Shown: positions 19,559-27,767, counted from the first letter of the stretch. The stretch: DNA of 64,000 bases from Terriglobales bacterium (GCA_035561515.1 DATMXP010000019.1:1-64000), one strand, 5' to 3'. Notes: generated by a model from the sequence alone, not told the origin. Made by a program: numbers and translations.

Positions 19559-19776
19559 GTTTCATCCTCCCGCGCCGACTCTTTGGGCGCCGCGCAGCAT
19601 AGACGAAGTATTGTGGCACGCGCGTGGTGGAAGACTGCCAGTTGAGACGCCTTCCGAACAGGAGCATAATACCTCGAATCGGCAGCAACTCGGGGCCGGT
19701 GCGCCGCTATTCGCCTGAATCATCCACAAGAAGTCGGAGGCTCCCGGCCTGTTCGATAGGTCCCGGTGTACCCACA

Positions 19777-20334
19777 ATGGCGGCTGAAGGTTCTCGCAGT
19801 CTCTTCCGCCTCAACGCTGTTGACCGGCGTGGCAGGAAAATCGACCCAGCAGTGCTGGAGGCGGCTGAAAGAATTTATTCCGAAGCGCTTGAATACGGTC
19901 GGAAATTGCTTGGCGATCCTGCGGTGGTCACGAATGTGCTTGAGGAAGTCGCGGCATCGGTTTCGCTGACAGCAAGGGTTAAAAATCCCACTGGCAATCC
20001 AATGCAGGGTCGCGACCTGCGGTTATACCTTTTTCGCGCGTTTTTGAACGAACTCAATCGTCTAAAGCGTAAACAGCCCACGTTGCTCGGCCTGAGCGAG
20101 GTGATGACGGTTTCAAATCCGTCGTGGGCTGATCCGTTACGGGAATTAGAAGACAAGATGTTGCTCGAAGAATTTCTGAGGCTCTGCGAGCCTTGGATGC
20201 AAGATATGGCGCTGCGACGACTGCAGGGATTCTCCTGGGACGAGATTGGCCAGGCTTATGGCGTGTCGGGACACGCGGCCGAGGCAAGGTTCAGTCATGC
20301 GCTACGGCAGGCGCGGGAGCGACTCAAGATTTGA
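19777..20334 (+). CDS. RNA polymerase sigma-70-family (ECF-like) factor
   Basis: A 185-residue protein from ATG 19777 (the frame is open further upstream but that part looks non-coding). The C-terminal region WMQDMALRRLQGFSWDEIG, then a turn and ARFSHALRQARERL, has the form of sigma region 4 DNA binding. The middle part with LRLYLFRAFLNELNRLKRKQ fits region 2. It would direct polymerase to a specific promoter set. The small CCSPCF protein downstream could act as its partner; that pairing is inferred only. Confidence 0.65.
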   Translation: MAAEGSRSLFRLNAVDRRGRKIDPAVLEAAERIYSEALEYGRKLLGDPAVVTNVLEEVAASVSLTARVKNPTGNPMQGRDLRLYLFRAFLNELNRLKRKQPTLLGLSEVMTVSNPSWADPLRELEDKMLLEEFLRLCEPWMQDMALRRLQGFSWDEIGQAYGVSGHAAEARFSHALRQARERLKI

Positions 20335-20408
20335 AATAGGAGGGCGGGCCACTCTATGCCAGACTGAGATCAACGGATGCTTCTCGGGTGAGGTCCGCTA
20401 CGCGACCA

Positions 20409-20654
20409 ATGCGGAAGAAAAAGCGGAAGGAAATCAACGAGGAAGAATTCTTCGGCTTCGCTAAGAAGTATCTTTCCGAAGCCTTCCCTAACCCAGAGCG
20501 AATCGATTGTCCTCCGGATTCCGAATTGATCGGCTTGGCCGAACATCCCAAAGTTGCCGATCCGTTTGTCCCCCAGCACCTCACCTGTTGTTCCCCCTGC
20601 TTCAATCGATACATGGAAATCCTGGCAGACCTGAAACGCAGGAAAGCGGGATAG
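20409..20654 (+). CDS. Small CCSPCF-motif protein (possible zinc-binding partner of the sigma factor)
   Basis: An 81-residue protein from ATG 20409. A lysine-rich start (MRKKKRKEINEEEF) is followed by FAKKYLSEAFPNPERIDCP and HLTCCSPCFNRYMEIL. The Cys/His cluster suggests metal binding, as in anti-sigma zinc fingers. The frame opens 21 bases earlier at a GTG, but the homology to the second copy at 23881 supports the ATG. That second copy is frameshifted. Confidence 0.65.
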   Translation: MRKKKRKEINEEEFFGFAKKYLSEAFPNPERIDCPPDSELIGLAEHPKVADPFVPQHLTCCSPCFNRYMEILADLKRRKAG

Positions 20655-20923
20655 CCGCCCATTGTGCGGCGTCTGGTCGGAATTTCGGGCAGCGCGAAAC
20701 CGACTTTTGCGTTTTTGCTCCCTCGTCCATTTGAGCACTTGTCTCAGCCCATCATGCACTTGCAAACCATTACTCGGGAGCATGGTCGGAAATCCGACCA
20801 GACAATAGAAATTTCACCGCTTGACGCGAAATTCACGGTAGTCTCCGCTCGTGCTCGCGCAAATGTGCAGCCGGGCGTTAGGGTAGTTGCGGCGAGGTCA
20901 AAAGAACGGTTTCCGGGATGGGC

Positions 20924-21175
20924 TTACCTAGAACGCCGGGGACGCTTTGGCGGAATACCGTCTAACGTCCTCACCACATCGCACATCGGTGTTGAAAACA
21001 GGCGGCAGATGCGAAGAAGTGTACGTAATGTTATCGGTTTTCCGGCTTCAATCTTTTGCCAATAACGCACGGAGTAGCCGTGCGACAGCATGTCCTCCTG
21101 GCTGTAGCCAGCGTGTTCACGTAGCTGCTTAATCCTCGCTCCCAAGCCTTTGAAAAAGTGGGATTCATCGGGCAT
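20924..21175 (-). CDS. XRE-family transcriptional regulator
   Basis: An 83-residue helix-turn-helix protein: ARIKQLREHAGYSQEDML, then a turn and the recognition region VRYWQKIEAGKP, with TLLRICRLFSTPMCDVV as the closing helix. It is divergent from a second XRE gene across an 85-base gap with a strong inverted repeat, so it probably binds there and controls one or both genes. The basic tail KRPRRSR is unusual. Start ATG at 21175 has a weak ribosome binding site. Confidence 0.8.
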   Translation of the reverse strand: MPDESHFFKGLGARIKQLREHAGYSQEDMLSHGYSVRYWQKIEAGKPITLRTLLRICRLFSTPMCDVVRTLDGIPPKRPRRSR

Positions 21176-21194
21176 GATCTTTTTTCTAAGCGTT

Positions 21195-21244
21195 ACGTAC
21201 TAAAAAGAACACGTCCTTTTTAGTACGTGTTATATTTAGTACGT
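21195..21244. promoter_or_regulatory. Operator-like inverted repeat with a third half-site
   Basis: ACGTACTAAAAAG at 21195-21207 is repeated in perfect inverse at 21216-21228, with eight bases between. A third half-site TTTAGTACGT lies at 21235-21244. The array sits between two divergent XRE genes and probably overlaps their promoters. Three similar half-sites suggest cooperative binding of dimers, as in phage-type switches. The binding protein is inferred, not shown. Confidence 0.75.
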
Positions 21245-21267
21245 AGAGCGTAGCAGTAGAGGCTGTC

Positions 21268-21666
21268 ATGACGGAGTGGAGATATCCAGGAGACGAAGCC
21301 ATACGGATGGCATTCCTTGCGGGGGTCACAGAACTTGCACAAGAGAGAGGTCTGACTTTAGAGGAGTTAGAACGTCTTGTGGCGGCTCAGGGGCAACACG
21401 ATGACGGATCACACGAACGGGCCTTGGGACGGGCTGTTAAGAAGTTGCGCGAAGAACAACATATGAGCCGAAAGACGCTGGCTGTGTCAGCGGGCATTCC
21501 AGTGCGGCTCTTGATTCAGGTCGAGCGAGGTCATGGAGGCCATGCTTCGCTAGCAGAAGTTTGCCGGATAGCCCACGCCTTGAAGCTGACGCCGCACGAA
21601 TTGATGGCGGTTTATGAGAAAGCCTACAAGCAGGCCAACTGGAACCCAAATTCTGATAACAGCTAG
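21268..21666 (+). CDS. XRE-family transcriptional regulator
   Basis: A 132-residue protein. The N-terminal ~50 residues are helical (AFLAGVTELAQERGLTLEEL). A clear XRE helix-turn-helix follows: LGRAVKKLREEQHMSRKTL, then VSAGIPVRLLIQVERG and SLAEVCRIAHALKLTPHEL. Start ATG 21268 with GAGG close upstream. It is the first gene of a rightward run of very small genes and may control them through the palindrome at 21195-21244. Confidence 0.8.
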   Translation: MTEWRYPGDEAIRMAFLAGVTELAQERGLTLEELERLVAAQGQHDDGSHERALGRAVKKLREEQHMSRKTLAVSAGIPVRLLIQVERGHGGHASLAEVCRIAHALKLTPHELMAVYEKAYKQANWNPNSDNS

Positions 21667-21706
21667 GCAAGCGTGGTTGCCGGACCGGGGAACTGAGGAG
21701 GTTTTG

Positions 21707-21937
21707 ATGTCCCACAATGTTGTCGAAATCGAAGGAGTCGCTGGCAAAACGGTCCAGAAGATCACGGTTACTAACGAATGGGATTTTCGAATGATCACTG
21801 TGCGATTTGCTGACCGAACAGCGATTCACTTCAACCTCCACCATCGGATTGACATCGAGCCAGAACTCTTTGACTGGAAAACCGGGGATGGTGAAGTCCT
21901 GAAAGAGTACGCCGTCATTTATGAGCATGAGCACTGA
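21707..21937 (+). CDS. Small protein, paralogue family A, copy 1 (unknown function)
   Basis: A 76-residue protein; start ATG 21707 is set by GAGGAGG. It shares with the products at 21955, 22468 and 23240 the pattern GK-[TV]-[VL]-Q-x-V, then N/D, a hydrophobic strand, F-x-D-x-T, another strand and E-L ... D-x-E-[VIL]. Here these read GKTVQKITVTNEWD, VRFADRTAIHF and ELFDWKTGDGEVL. Alternating strands suggest a small beta barrel. No catalytic residues are evident. The family was not recognised. Confidence 0.6.
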   Translation: MSHNVVEIEGVAGKTVQKITVTNEWDFRMITVRFADRTAIHFNLHHRIDIEPELFDWKTGDGEVLKEYAVIYEHEH

Positions 21938-21954
21938 ATTTTTTTCGGTGGGGG

Positions 21955-22242
21955 ATGGGAGTGGCGAAGCAAAGACAGAGACGATATCGCCGCAAGCTTA
22001 ACCAAGGCACGTTCAGCGCCGGGATCAAGGGCAAAGTGTTGCAATCTGTCAGCATCTCGAACGAGTTGGAATGCCGGTACATTTCGCTGGAATTTGCAGA
22101 CAAAACAGAACTGACAATTTCGCTAGATACCCACCTCTCGGGAAAGCTGGAACTGTTCGACTTCAAGACCGGGGACCAGGAACTCATCCGAAAGGTCGGA
22201 CTGGTTCCCAACGACACGCCTCTCTGGCGACCGAAGGAGTGA
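21955..22242 (+). CDS. Small protein, paralogue family A, copy 2 (unknown function)
   Basis: A 95-residue protein with a basic N-terminus (MGVAKQRQRRYRRKL) absent from copy 1, then the shared core GKVLQSVSISNE, LEFADKTELTI and ELFDFKTGDQELI. Of the four family members it is closest to copy 1 in the core. The basic extension could contact nucleic acid. It lies 17 bases after copy 1 and is probably cotranscribed. Confidence 0.6.
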   Translation: MGVAKQRQRRYRRKLNQGTFSAGIKGKVLQSVSISNELECRYISLEFADKTELTISLDTHLSGKLELFDFKTGDQELIRKVGLVPNDTPLWRPKE

Positions 22243-22246
22243 TGGA

Positions 22247-22471
22247 ATGGACCCGGAACCAAATTCAGAGAAGTTGATCACGTTTAGCAGCCTGCAAATC
22301 GAAGTGCTAGGACCGCGCAACCTCGGCAATAATCCCCTCGCAAATGTGTGCGCAGCAGACCTTCTCCGGGCTGCCGAGTACGAACTCCGAAAGTTACTCC
22401 GCGAGCGAGCAACATTGTTTCCGGACCTCAAGAGATTCGAACTCCAATTCGAAGGAAGGCGAAAACCGTGA
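22247..22471 (+). CDS. Small protein, paralogue family B, copy 1 (unknown function)
   Basis: A 74-residue protein. The core FSSLQIEVLGPRNLGNN, then a helix AADLLRAAEYELRKLL and FPDLKRFEL, matches the product at 22935 (FGGVHIDLIGPADLAHN, DFLRAEILATRHWL, NPVLKRFKV). Its stop overlaps the start of the next family A gene (GTGA), the same 4-base arrangement as in the second B-A pair downstream. Function unknown. Confidence 0.55.
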   Translation: MDPEPNSEKLITFSSLQIEVLGPRNLGNNPLANVCAADLLRAAEYELRKLLRERATLFPDLKRFELQFEGRRKP

Positions 22472-22737
22472 AAGACAAGCTCGTGCGCTGGCGGGGAGAA
22501 GGTGTCGAATACCCTGCCTTGGGCGGCAAGGTCGTTCAGCAGGTGCGATTTGTGAACAATGAGGACTACACTGCGCTGACGATTGAGTTCGATGACGACA
22601 CACTTGTGAGTTTTCGCTTCAAGGCAAGCATTGCTTTGTCGGCTGCCCCCGAACTTTCTGCCCTCAAGGGCGGGGACATTGTGAGTTGGAAGGAACTGAG
22701 ATCTCGTCCGGTGATGAGGCGAGTCCCAAGGAAATGA
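22468..22737 (+). CDS. Small protein, paralogue family A, copy 3 (unknown function)
   Basis: An 89-residue protein. The start is taken as GTG 22468, overlapping the stop of the preceding gene (GTGA), because upstream sequence in this frame is not coherent. The core GGKVVQQVRFVNNED, IEFDDDTLVSF and ELSALKGGDIVSW fits family A. It ends in a basic tail (RSRPVMRRVPRK). Translation is probably coupled to the gene before it. Confidence 0.55.
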   Translation: MKDKLVRWRGEGVEYPALGGKVVQQVRFVNNEDYTALTIEFDDDTLVSFRFKASIALSAAPELSALKGGDIVSWKELRSRPVMRRVPRK

Positions 22738-22800
22738 CATGTTGGCCAGCCACATCCGAAAACGAAAGTGCCAAGTGCAGAGCGCGAAGTACTCCGTAGC

Positions 22801-22938
22801 GTGATCTACGAATGTGACGCATTCATAAACTGGGCCTACTGGTCGCGTCTGCATGAAAGGTCTCGGCGCTCCGTTATCCAAATGTTGAAGATCGTTCGCA
22901 AGGTCGCGCTCGGGGGGCTACGGAGGGGGCACAGATGA
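22801..22938 (+). CDS. Possible 45-residue ORF coupled to the next small gene
   Basis: GTG 22801 opens a 45-codon frame (VIYECDAFINWAYWSRL ..., ending GGLRRGHR) whose TGA overlaps the ATG at 22935. The overlap and the GGAGG-like stretch before 22935 suggest translational coupling, but there is no good ribosome binding site for this ORF itself and no homology was recognised. It could simply be leader sequence. Confidence 0.3.
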   Translation: MIYECDAFINWAYWSRLHERSRRSVIQMLKIVRKVALGGLRRGHR

Positions 22939-23243
22939 GCCGCACTTCGAAGAAGGAGTCAGGGATCAACCGTGACCGCAAGGAAATACGCTTCGGCGGT
23001 GTACACATTGACCTCATCGGTCCCGCTGACCTGGCACACAATGAAGAGGCGAAGGACGCCGCCATAGATTTCCTACGCGCTGAGATTCTGGCCACTCGGC
23101 ATTGGCTCAAAGACTGCGGCAAAATCAACCCCGTGCTGAAACGCTTCAAGGTGAAAGCCTGCCGCACCTGCATCATCCATCGCTGTCCGACCTGCGCGCG
23201 TCACCGGCGAACACATTCGTCGGCTAAGGAAAATCGCTTATGA
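22935..23243 (+). CDS. Small protein, paralogue family B, copy 2, with Cys-rich tail
   Basis: A 102-residue protein; ATG 22935 follows GGAGGGGG. The central part matches the family B product at 22247. The C-terminus adds CRTCIIHRCPTCARHRRTH, a likely zinc-binding knuckle not present in copy 1. Its stop overlaps the ATG of the next gene (ATGA). Function unknown; the zinc knuckle suggests nucleic-acid or protein contact. Confidence 0.55.
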   Translation: MSRTSKKESGINRDRKEIRFGGVHIDLIGPADLAHNEEAKDAAIDFLRAEILATRHWLKDCGKINPVLKRFKVKACRTCIIHRCPTCARHRRTHSSAKENRL

Positions 23244-23560
23244 AAACACCGATGAAGAGGGCTGATATAGGGAAGCCGATTACTCCAAACGAGCGGAGGC
23301 GACTTGCTGCGAGAATCAAGAAACGGGAGGAACAACTGCGGAAAAGATTTCGCAAAATTCACGGCAAGGTGGTGGATTGGGTTAACTACGTCGTTGAGGA
23401 CCGCACTCTGTACGTCAGCATCCGTTTCAAGGACAAAACAGATTTCTCGTTGTACTTCTATCCTCGAATCATTACGGACAGAAGAGTCGAACTGTGCGAC
23501 AGTACGACCGACGATTTCGAAGTAATTCGGCTGTACGAAGGAAAGAAGCTGGACGCCTGA
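23240..23560 (+). CDS. Small protein, paralogue family A, copy 4 (unknown function)
   Basis: A 106-residue protein. A strongly basic helical N-terminus (RRRLAARIKKREEQLRKRF) precedes the family A core HGKVVDWVNYVVED, IRFKDKTDFSLYF and ELCDSTTDDFEVI. The start ATG overlaps the family B stop. The basic helix suggests DNA or RNA binding. A hairpin lies across its stop codon. Confidence 0.6.
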   Translation: MKTPMKRADIGKPITPNERRRLAARIKKREEQLRKRFRKIHGKVVDWVNYVVEDRTLYVSIRFKDKTDFSLYFYPRIITDRRVELCDSTTDDFEVIRLYEGKKLDA

Positions 23561-23576
23561 ACTCACAGGCGTTCAG
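23549..23576 (+). terminator. Hairpin across the end of the small-gene run
   Basis: CTGGACGCCTG (23549-23559) pairs with CAGGCGTTCAG (23566-23576), with one G-T wobble and a six-base loop. The stop codon lies in the loop region. It is followed by TTCTCACAATTATTGTT, only moderately T-rich, so termination may be partial. Confidence 0.45.
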
Positions 23577-23610
23577 TTCTCACAATTATTGTTAAAGGGT
23601 ACCTAGCGCG

Positions 23611-23844
23611 ATGGGCAATCCATTCGATTTGAAAAGTGGCATCACGGCGGGGGTGTTGAGGTTGGGCATCGCCCTGGGTGGCTACGTCGCCTATGTCGAG
23701 GTCGCGGATTCCGGAGTTGATTTCTTGTATTTTGTGACCCGTGATGGTGTTCGCCTTTCCGAAGGACATGCACCGGATTTCCCAACGGCGAAGCAGAAGG
23801 CTGAGGAAAGACTGCGACTGCTCTGCTCTGTGCCACTTCAGTGA
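23611..23844 (+). CDS. Small hypothetical protein
   Basis: A 77-residue protein with a strand-rich core (VLRLGIALGGYVAYVEVAD, FLYFVTRDGVRLSEG) and a C-terminal helix (PTAKQKAEERLRLL). It does not match families A or B. It lies between the hairpin at 23549 and a frameshifted CCSPCF gene and may be the last working gene of the cluster. Function unknown. Confidence 0.5.
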   Translation: MGNPFDLKSGITAGVLRLGIALGGYVAYVEVADSGVDFLYFVTRDGVRLSEGHAPDFPTAKQKAEERLRLLCSVPLQ

Positions 23845-23880
23845 TGCGGCATGTCTACTGATGCTGCGGAGGCCGGCGCC

Positions 23881-24146
23881 ATGCAGAGAGGTGAGCGAAG
23901 AGAACTTAACGAGGCGGAATTCTTCGCCTTCGCCAAGAGGCATCTCTCCGAAGCATTCCCAATCCGCAGCGGATCGACTGCCCTTCCGATTTCGAATTGA
24001 CACGATTGGCCGAGCATCCCAAGGAAGCCGATCTATTTAATTTTAGGCACCTCACTTGCTGCTCCCCTTGCTTCAACCGTTACATGGAGAGTTTGGCCGA
24101 TCTGAAGCGCAGAAGAGCAGGGACAGAATCCGAACATCCGCACTGA
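23881..24146 (+). pseudogene. Frameshifted copy of the CCSPCF small gene
   Basis: Starting at ATG 23881 the translation (NEAEFFAFAKRHLSEAFP) matches the intact gene at 20409. A single-base deletion near 23960 then shifts the frame. The second half continues in another frame (RIDCPSDFELTRLAEHP, then HLTCCSPCLNRYMESLADL) to a stop at 24144-24146. DNA similarity across the break is high, so this is a decayed duplicate about 3.4 kb from the intact gene. Confidence 0.7.
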
Positions 24147-24184
24147 AAGAAGGATCTCAATTTGTGATTATCCTATCGAAACTG

Positions 24185-25405
24185 TTAGAGCTCGCTGTGG
24201 TCATCAGCGAATGGGTTCGGAAGCGTTTTCAGATATTCGATGTTTTCGGGTTGGAGTTGCTTCCGAGTCAGGATGAAATCGTAAGACCGCCCACTCACGC
24301 CGCTATCGGTGGCCACTCCGAAGGATTGCTTGACCTGGTATTTGAAGTGGGCGTATGTCACGAGAAACTGTAGATGAGCTAAGCGGTCCTTTCGAGCTTC
24401 ACCGGAGATAAGATAAACGGCAACCGTTCCTCGTGATTTTTGGAAATGTGTAAAGTACTCGGGATTCCCCGTCGCTTCGCTCTTGATGCAGGCGTCTAGC
24501 ACTCGTTTTCCTAACCTGATGCGCCGATCACGCGAGAGCCACCCCAGAAACCGCGCTACATCGGCAGCGGTAGCGGCTGGTCCCTTATTCCATGGAAGAT
24601 CAGGATCAATGTTGTGTGCCCGCGCGATCATGTCATCGATGGCTAGTCCATAACGCCACTCGGCTGATCGTACCAACTCGCCCGAAGCTTTTCGCCGGAA
24701 AGCCTCGACGGTCCGCGCAAGAACCTCGGGCGTGATGGGCTGCATCCGTAGCCTGTAAATTTGCGGAGCGAAGTCGATCATGCATGCCAGGTTTTGCTCT
24801 TCGTTGTTCACGCGAAAAGTTGTTCCCGCCGTGCCTATATCGGTGCGCAACTCGATGAAGTGGATGAAGTCGGCAGCTGTATCGAAACGGTCGGTTAGCA
24901 GCTTGATGTCTTGGAGGGAGAAAACAAACACCGGTAAGACCGATTCCTTGATTTCTGGAACCAAGTCATAAGGATCGAAGGGTTCAGCCTCTTGGGCGAG
25001 GATAATGATCCCGTACATGTTGGGATACTGCGCGGGATCGAAATCGAGCTTGCCGTAAACTTCGTTCGCCAAGGTATTGATCGTGCCCGATGCAAGACTG
25101 GCGTGCGTGGTCTGCACCTGTTTTAGGGCTTTGAGAATTGCTTCGGTAGCCCATGCTTTCGCTTCGTGGTTCCCACATTTGGCCTTCACTTGAACGAGAA
25201 GGGCAACGTCATCGAACAGAACGACAGCGTCGGCAAGCTCCTCTCCCTTTTTCTTTTGCGGATTTCGGTATGTGAAATCACGAAAAAAAGAACGCTCTAG
25301 AAACCATTGACTGAGGCGTTCCTCGTAGTCCCCAGGCTGGCCCCCGGATTTGGGAACTTCCGTCATCCCGAAGCGCACCTTCGCGAGATCGTCTTCCGAG
25401 GACAT
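24185..25405 (-). CDS. PD-(D/E)XK-like protein, possible restriction or defence nuclease
   Basis: About 406 residues from ATG 25405, chosen because GGAGG precedes it. Residues about 50-80 read KKGEELADAVVLFDDVALLV followed by QVKAK, matching the E ... D-x10-QxK pattern of restriction-type nucleases. The rest is alpha/beta with no known motif; the C-terminal part may recognise the target. It runs convergently to the small-gene cluster and 73 bases after the HNH gene on the same strand, so the two could form one unit. Cleavage activity is inferred. Confidence 0.55.
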   Translation of the reverse strand: MSSEDDLAKVRFGMTEVPKSGGQPGDYEERLSQWFLERSFFRDFTYRNPQKKKGEELADAVVLFDDVALLVQVKAKCGNHEAKAWATEAILKALKQVQTTHASLASGTINTLANEVYGKLDFDPAQYPNMYGIIILAQEAEPFDPYDLVPEIKESVLPVFVFSLQDIKLLTDRFDTAADFIHFIELRTDIGTAGTTFRVNNEEQNLACMIDFAPQIYRLRMQPITPEVLARTVEAFRRKASGELVRSAEWRYGLAIDDMIARAHNIDPDLPWNKGPAATAADVARFLGWLSRDRRIRLGKRVLDACIKSEATGNPEYFTHFQKSRGTVAVYLISGEARKDRLAHLQFLVTYAHFKYQVKQSFGVATDSGVSGRSYDFILTRKQLQPENIEYLKTLPNPFADDHSEL

Positions 25406-25478
25406 CTCTAGCCTCCATGCCTTCAACAAATGAATGGACGAGCGTGCCACTCGCACCCGGAATGAATGCCTCTGTCCA

Positions 25479-26561
25479 CTAGCTGCTCGTCACGGCTGGT
25501 GTCGTCGGGGAAAATTCCATGGCAACTCGGACGGGCGGCAGCGGCGTCGCCTCCCCAGAAAATCTTCCCTGTTTCCCCTCTGAAAAGTAACGATAGAGAT
25601 GGGCATGGGCGGTCTGGTCACAGATCACGGGATCCTGTGCCAGATTGACCGTATAGATAAGGCCAGGATTCTCCTCAGTAAGGAACATTTGGACGTGCGC
25701 CAAGCATCTACCCGGGCGCGTTTCCGCCGCGAGGACGTGTGCCCGCCATCCATCAGGCCGGGCGTTAGAATTCAGCATTGGCAGAAGCAGCGGATGATGC
25801 CTCATCTGGACAAATTGGTTCACACGTCGAACAGGCCCCTTCGTTTCCTGGTAGATGAATGATCGAATGGGAGAAAAGAACTGCTCACTGCCAGAATAGA
25901 TCGGCGATTGCGTCAGAAAGTAGTGGAAGCCGATCTTGGCGATTCCTCGGAAATAGCGCTCTCCGAGTTGGAACTTTACTGAGGGTTCCTCAATGACATG
26001 GCTCATCTGCCTCGATTCGGAGAATGTAATCCCCGGTGAATGTTGTCGGAGCAGTTTCTCAACCCATGCCCGCTCGTGCGGATAGCACGACAGCCTGGCT
26101 TCATATGGTTTGCGAACGGCACTCCGCTCGATTGTAGTTCGGAGCTGATCTGCAGTGGTGGTTTCCGCAAGCGGAAAGTGATGGGTCTTTCCCGTCTCCG
26201 TCTCAACGAGAATCAACTCGCACATCTGGGTCACAATGCCGCCTCGGATCTCCAAGTTGACCTCGACTCCCACTTCGCGGTCGAATGTCGAGAACTCTAG
26301 TCTGCTCGCTCCGGCACTCCCGCGAGCGAATGGATTCACCGTAACGTGATGGGCGCGCCCCCTCACACCATAGAACTCGCGCATAAACCCTTCTGGGCCA
26401 CATCTAGCGACCTGTTGGTCGAGTAAGCCTAAGCGTTGGTTATTACAGATCGAACAAATAGGAGCCTGTAGTTCGGGGGCATCCCTGAATTCGCCAAATG
26501 CGGCTGGAATCACGTGTTCACGCGTATCGCCGTCGGAACTGCAATAAAGGCACTTTGTCAC
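25479..26561 (-). CDS. HNH-endonuclease-like protein
   Basis: About 360 residues if translation starts at GTG 26561. The open frame runs much further upstream but overlaps the opposite-strand sigma-like gene and looks non-coding there. The N-terminus is an HNH-type zinc motif: CLYCSSDGDTREHVIPAAFG, then CSICNNQRLG with the final Asn. The remainder is unrecognised. HNH proteins cut DNA and are frequent in restriction and mobile-element contexts. It lies beside a PD-(D/E)XK-like gene. The start is the weakest part of this call. Confidence 0.6.
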   Translation of the reverse strand: MTKCLYCSSDGDTREHVIPAAFGEFRDAPELQAPICSICNNQRLGLLDQQVARCGPEGFMREFYGVRGRAHHVTVNPFARGSAGASRLEFSTFDREVGVEVNLEIRGGIVTQMCELILVETETGKTHHFPLAETTTADQLRTTIERSAVRKPYEARLSCYPHERAWVEKLLRQHSPGITFSESRQMSHVIEEPSVKFQLGERYFRGIAKIGFHYFLTQSPIYSGSEQFFSPIRSFIYQETKGPVRRVNQFVQMRHHPLLLPMLNSNARPDGWRAHVLAAETRPGRCLAHVQMFLTEENPGLIYTVNLAQDPVICDQTAHAHLYRYFSEGKQGRFSGEATPLPPVRVAMEFSPTTPAVTSS

Positions 26562-26819
26562 GCTTTCATTATTGCGCACGCCGAAGCCGCAGAAGTTAGT
26601 CGTCAACTCAAAATTTGTAACGATAGGTCGGCCTGCGAAAAAAAATCTGTTATCTGCTTTTGAGGTTTTCGAGTTTATCGGCCTTTGTATAAGTGGGGGA
26701 GAAAATCTTGGATTGGTCTTCGAGTCGCCGATTCGACGAACTGCGCTCTTTCGAGAGGCTCGTTCTGCGATGGCTAGGCGATTCCGAAGCCCCCATCTAT
26801 CCCTCAGGAGTACCAGCCG

Positions 26820-27767
26820 ATGAACAAGGAGAACAACTGCCAATGCGTTGTCTGCAATGTCGAGGCGGCACTGCTCGATTCGTTTAGCACACAAATAGCC
26901 CGAACCCAATTCCAAGCGCTTGCCAGCATCTACCCTGTTTTGAACCACTTCAGCTCGCCGATTGATCTGGTCGAATATTTGCACCAGCAAGACAACGCGG
27001 CGAACCACAATGCCGGAAGCGAGATACTCCACGCGGTGATCCACGCAATCGCGGAGAGGGCCACTCGCGAGTTCGGGCAGCAATTGCTTCTCCTTGCATT
27101 CACACCCGCAATTCACAAGCTCTGTCGCGAGATTTCCCAAAGGTTCCCATCATTGACTCCTGAGGACATCGCGCAACAGGCAGTGCTGTGTCTTTTGGAA
27201 GCAGCAAGATCCACTTTCATCGCACGCCAAAATGGACATCTGTTGCTCGCCCTGGTCAGGGAGTTCCGCAAGAACACATTCCGCTGGGCGATCAAGGAGG
27301 CCAGGATCACTACGGCCGAAGAGGAAAACAGCGAGACCGAATGTCCCGAACAGGTGTCGGAAGACACCTTGGAGCGAGACTACGCGCTCGATGACTTCCT
27401 CCAACGCTGTCGGTCCAGAGGTGTGCTGTCTGACGCCGATTACGAACTGTTGCTCAAATTCCATTGCGAAGAATTCGAAGCGATGGAGTTGCGAAGCAGT
27501 AGATGGCGGTCGGCCAAGGCAGTCCATCACCGCTTGGAAAAAATCCTGAACCGGTTGCGGCGGATAGCAGCAGATCCTGACTCGCTTCAACTGGATCATG
27601 CGACTGTTCCCACATCACCAATCTCAGCTAAACAAAATAAATCTCAATCAGGGGGCGGAATTTCGCCGGGGGTATGCCCATTTAGTAATAGTGAGAAGGG
27701 ATTCTCACCGGAGCTTTCCCGCCCGATGCCTCAAGTCGAAACCGATGTCACGCACATTGCTGCGTGA
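26820..27767 (+). CDS. Sigma-70-like regulator heading the transfer region
   Basis: A 315-residue protein. A Cys pair near the start (CQCVVC) precedes helices with IHKLCREISQRFPSLTPEDIAQQAVLCLL, which resembles sigma region 2. A later region with DYELLLKFHCEEFEAMEL and KAVHHRLEKILNRLRRI resembles sigma region 4 but is less typical. The tail is low-complexity. It lies directly before a strong terminator and the virB operon, so it may switch transfer genes on. Assignment rests on weak motif resemblance and position. Confidence 0.5.
   Translation: MNKENNCQCVVCNVEAALLDSFSTQIARTQFQALASIYPVLNHFSSPIDLVEYLHQQDNAANHNAGSEILHAVIHAIAERATREFGQQLLLLAFTPAIHKLCREISQRFPSLTPEDIAQQAVLCLLEAARSTFIARQNGHLLLALVREFRKNTFRWAIKEARITTAEEENSETECPEQVSEDTLERDYALDDFLQRCRSRGVLSDADYELLLKFHCEEFEAMELRSSRWRSAKAVHHRLEKILNRLRRIAADPDSLQLDHATVPTSPISAKQNKSQSGGGISPGVCPFSNSEKGFSPELSRPMPQVETDVTHIAA

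Noticed and set aside
26562-27140. Long N-terminal extension of the HNH gene (to 27140)
   Set aside because: It overlaps the opposite-strand sigma-like gene and reads as low-coherence sequence; the zinc motif starts just after a GTG at 26561.
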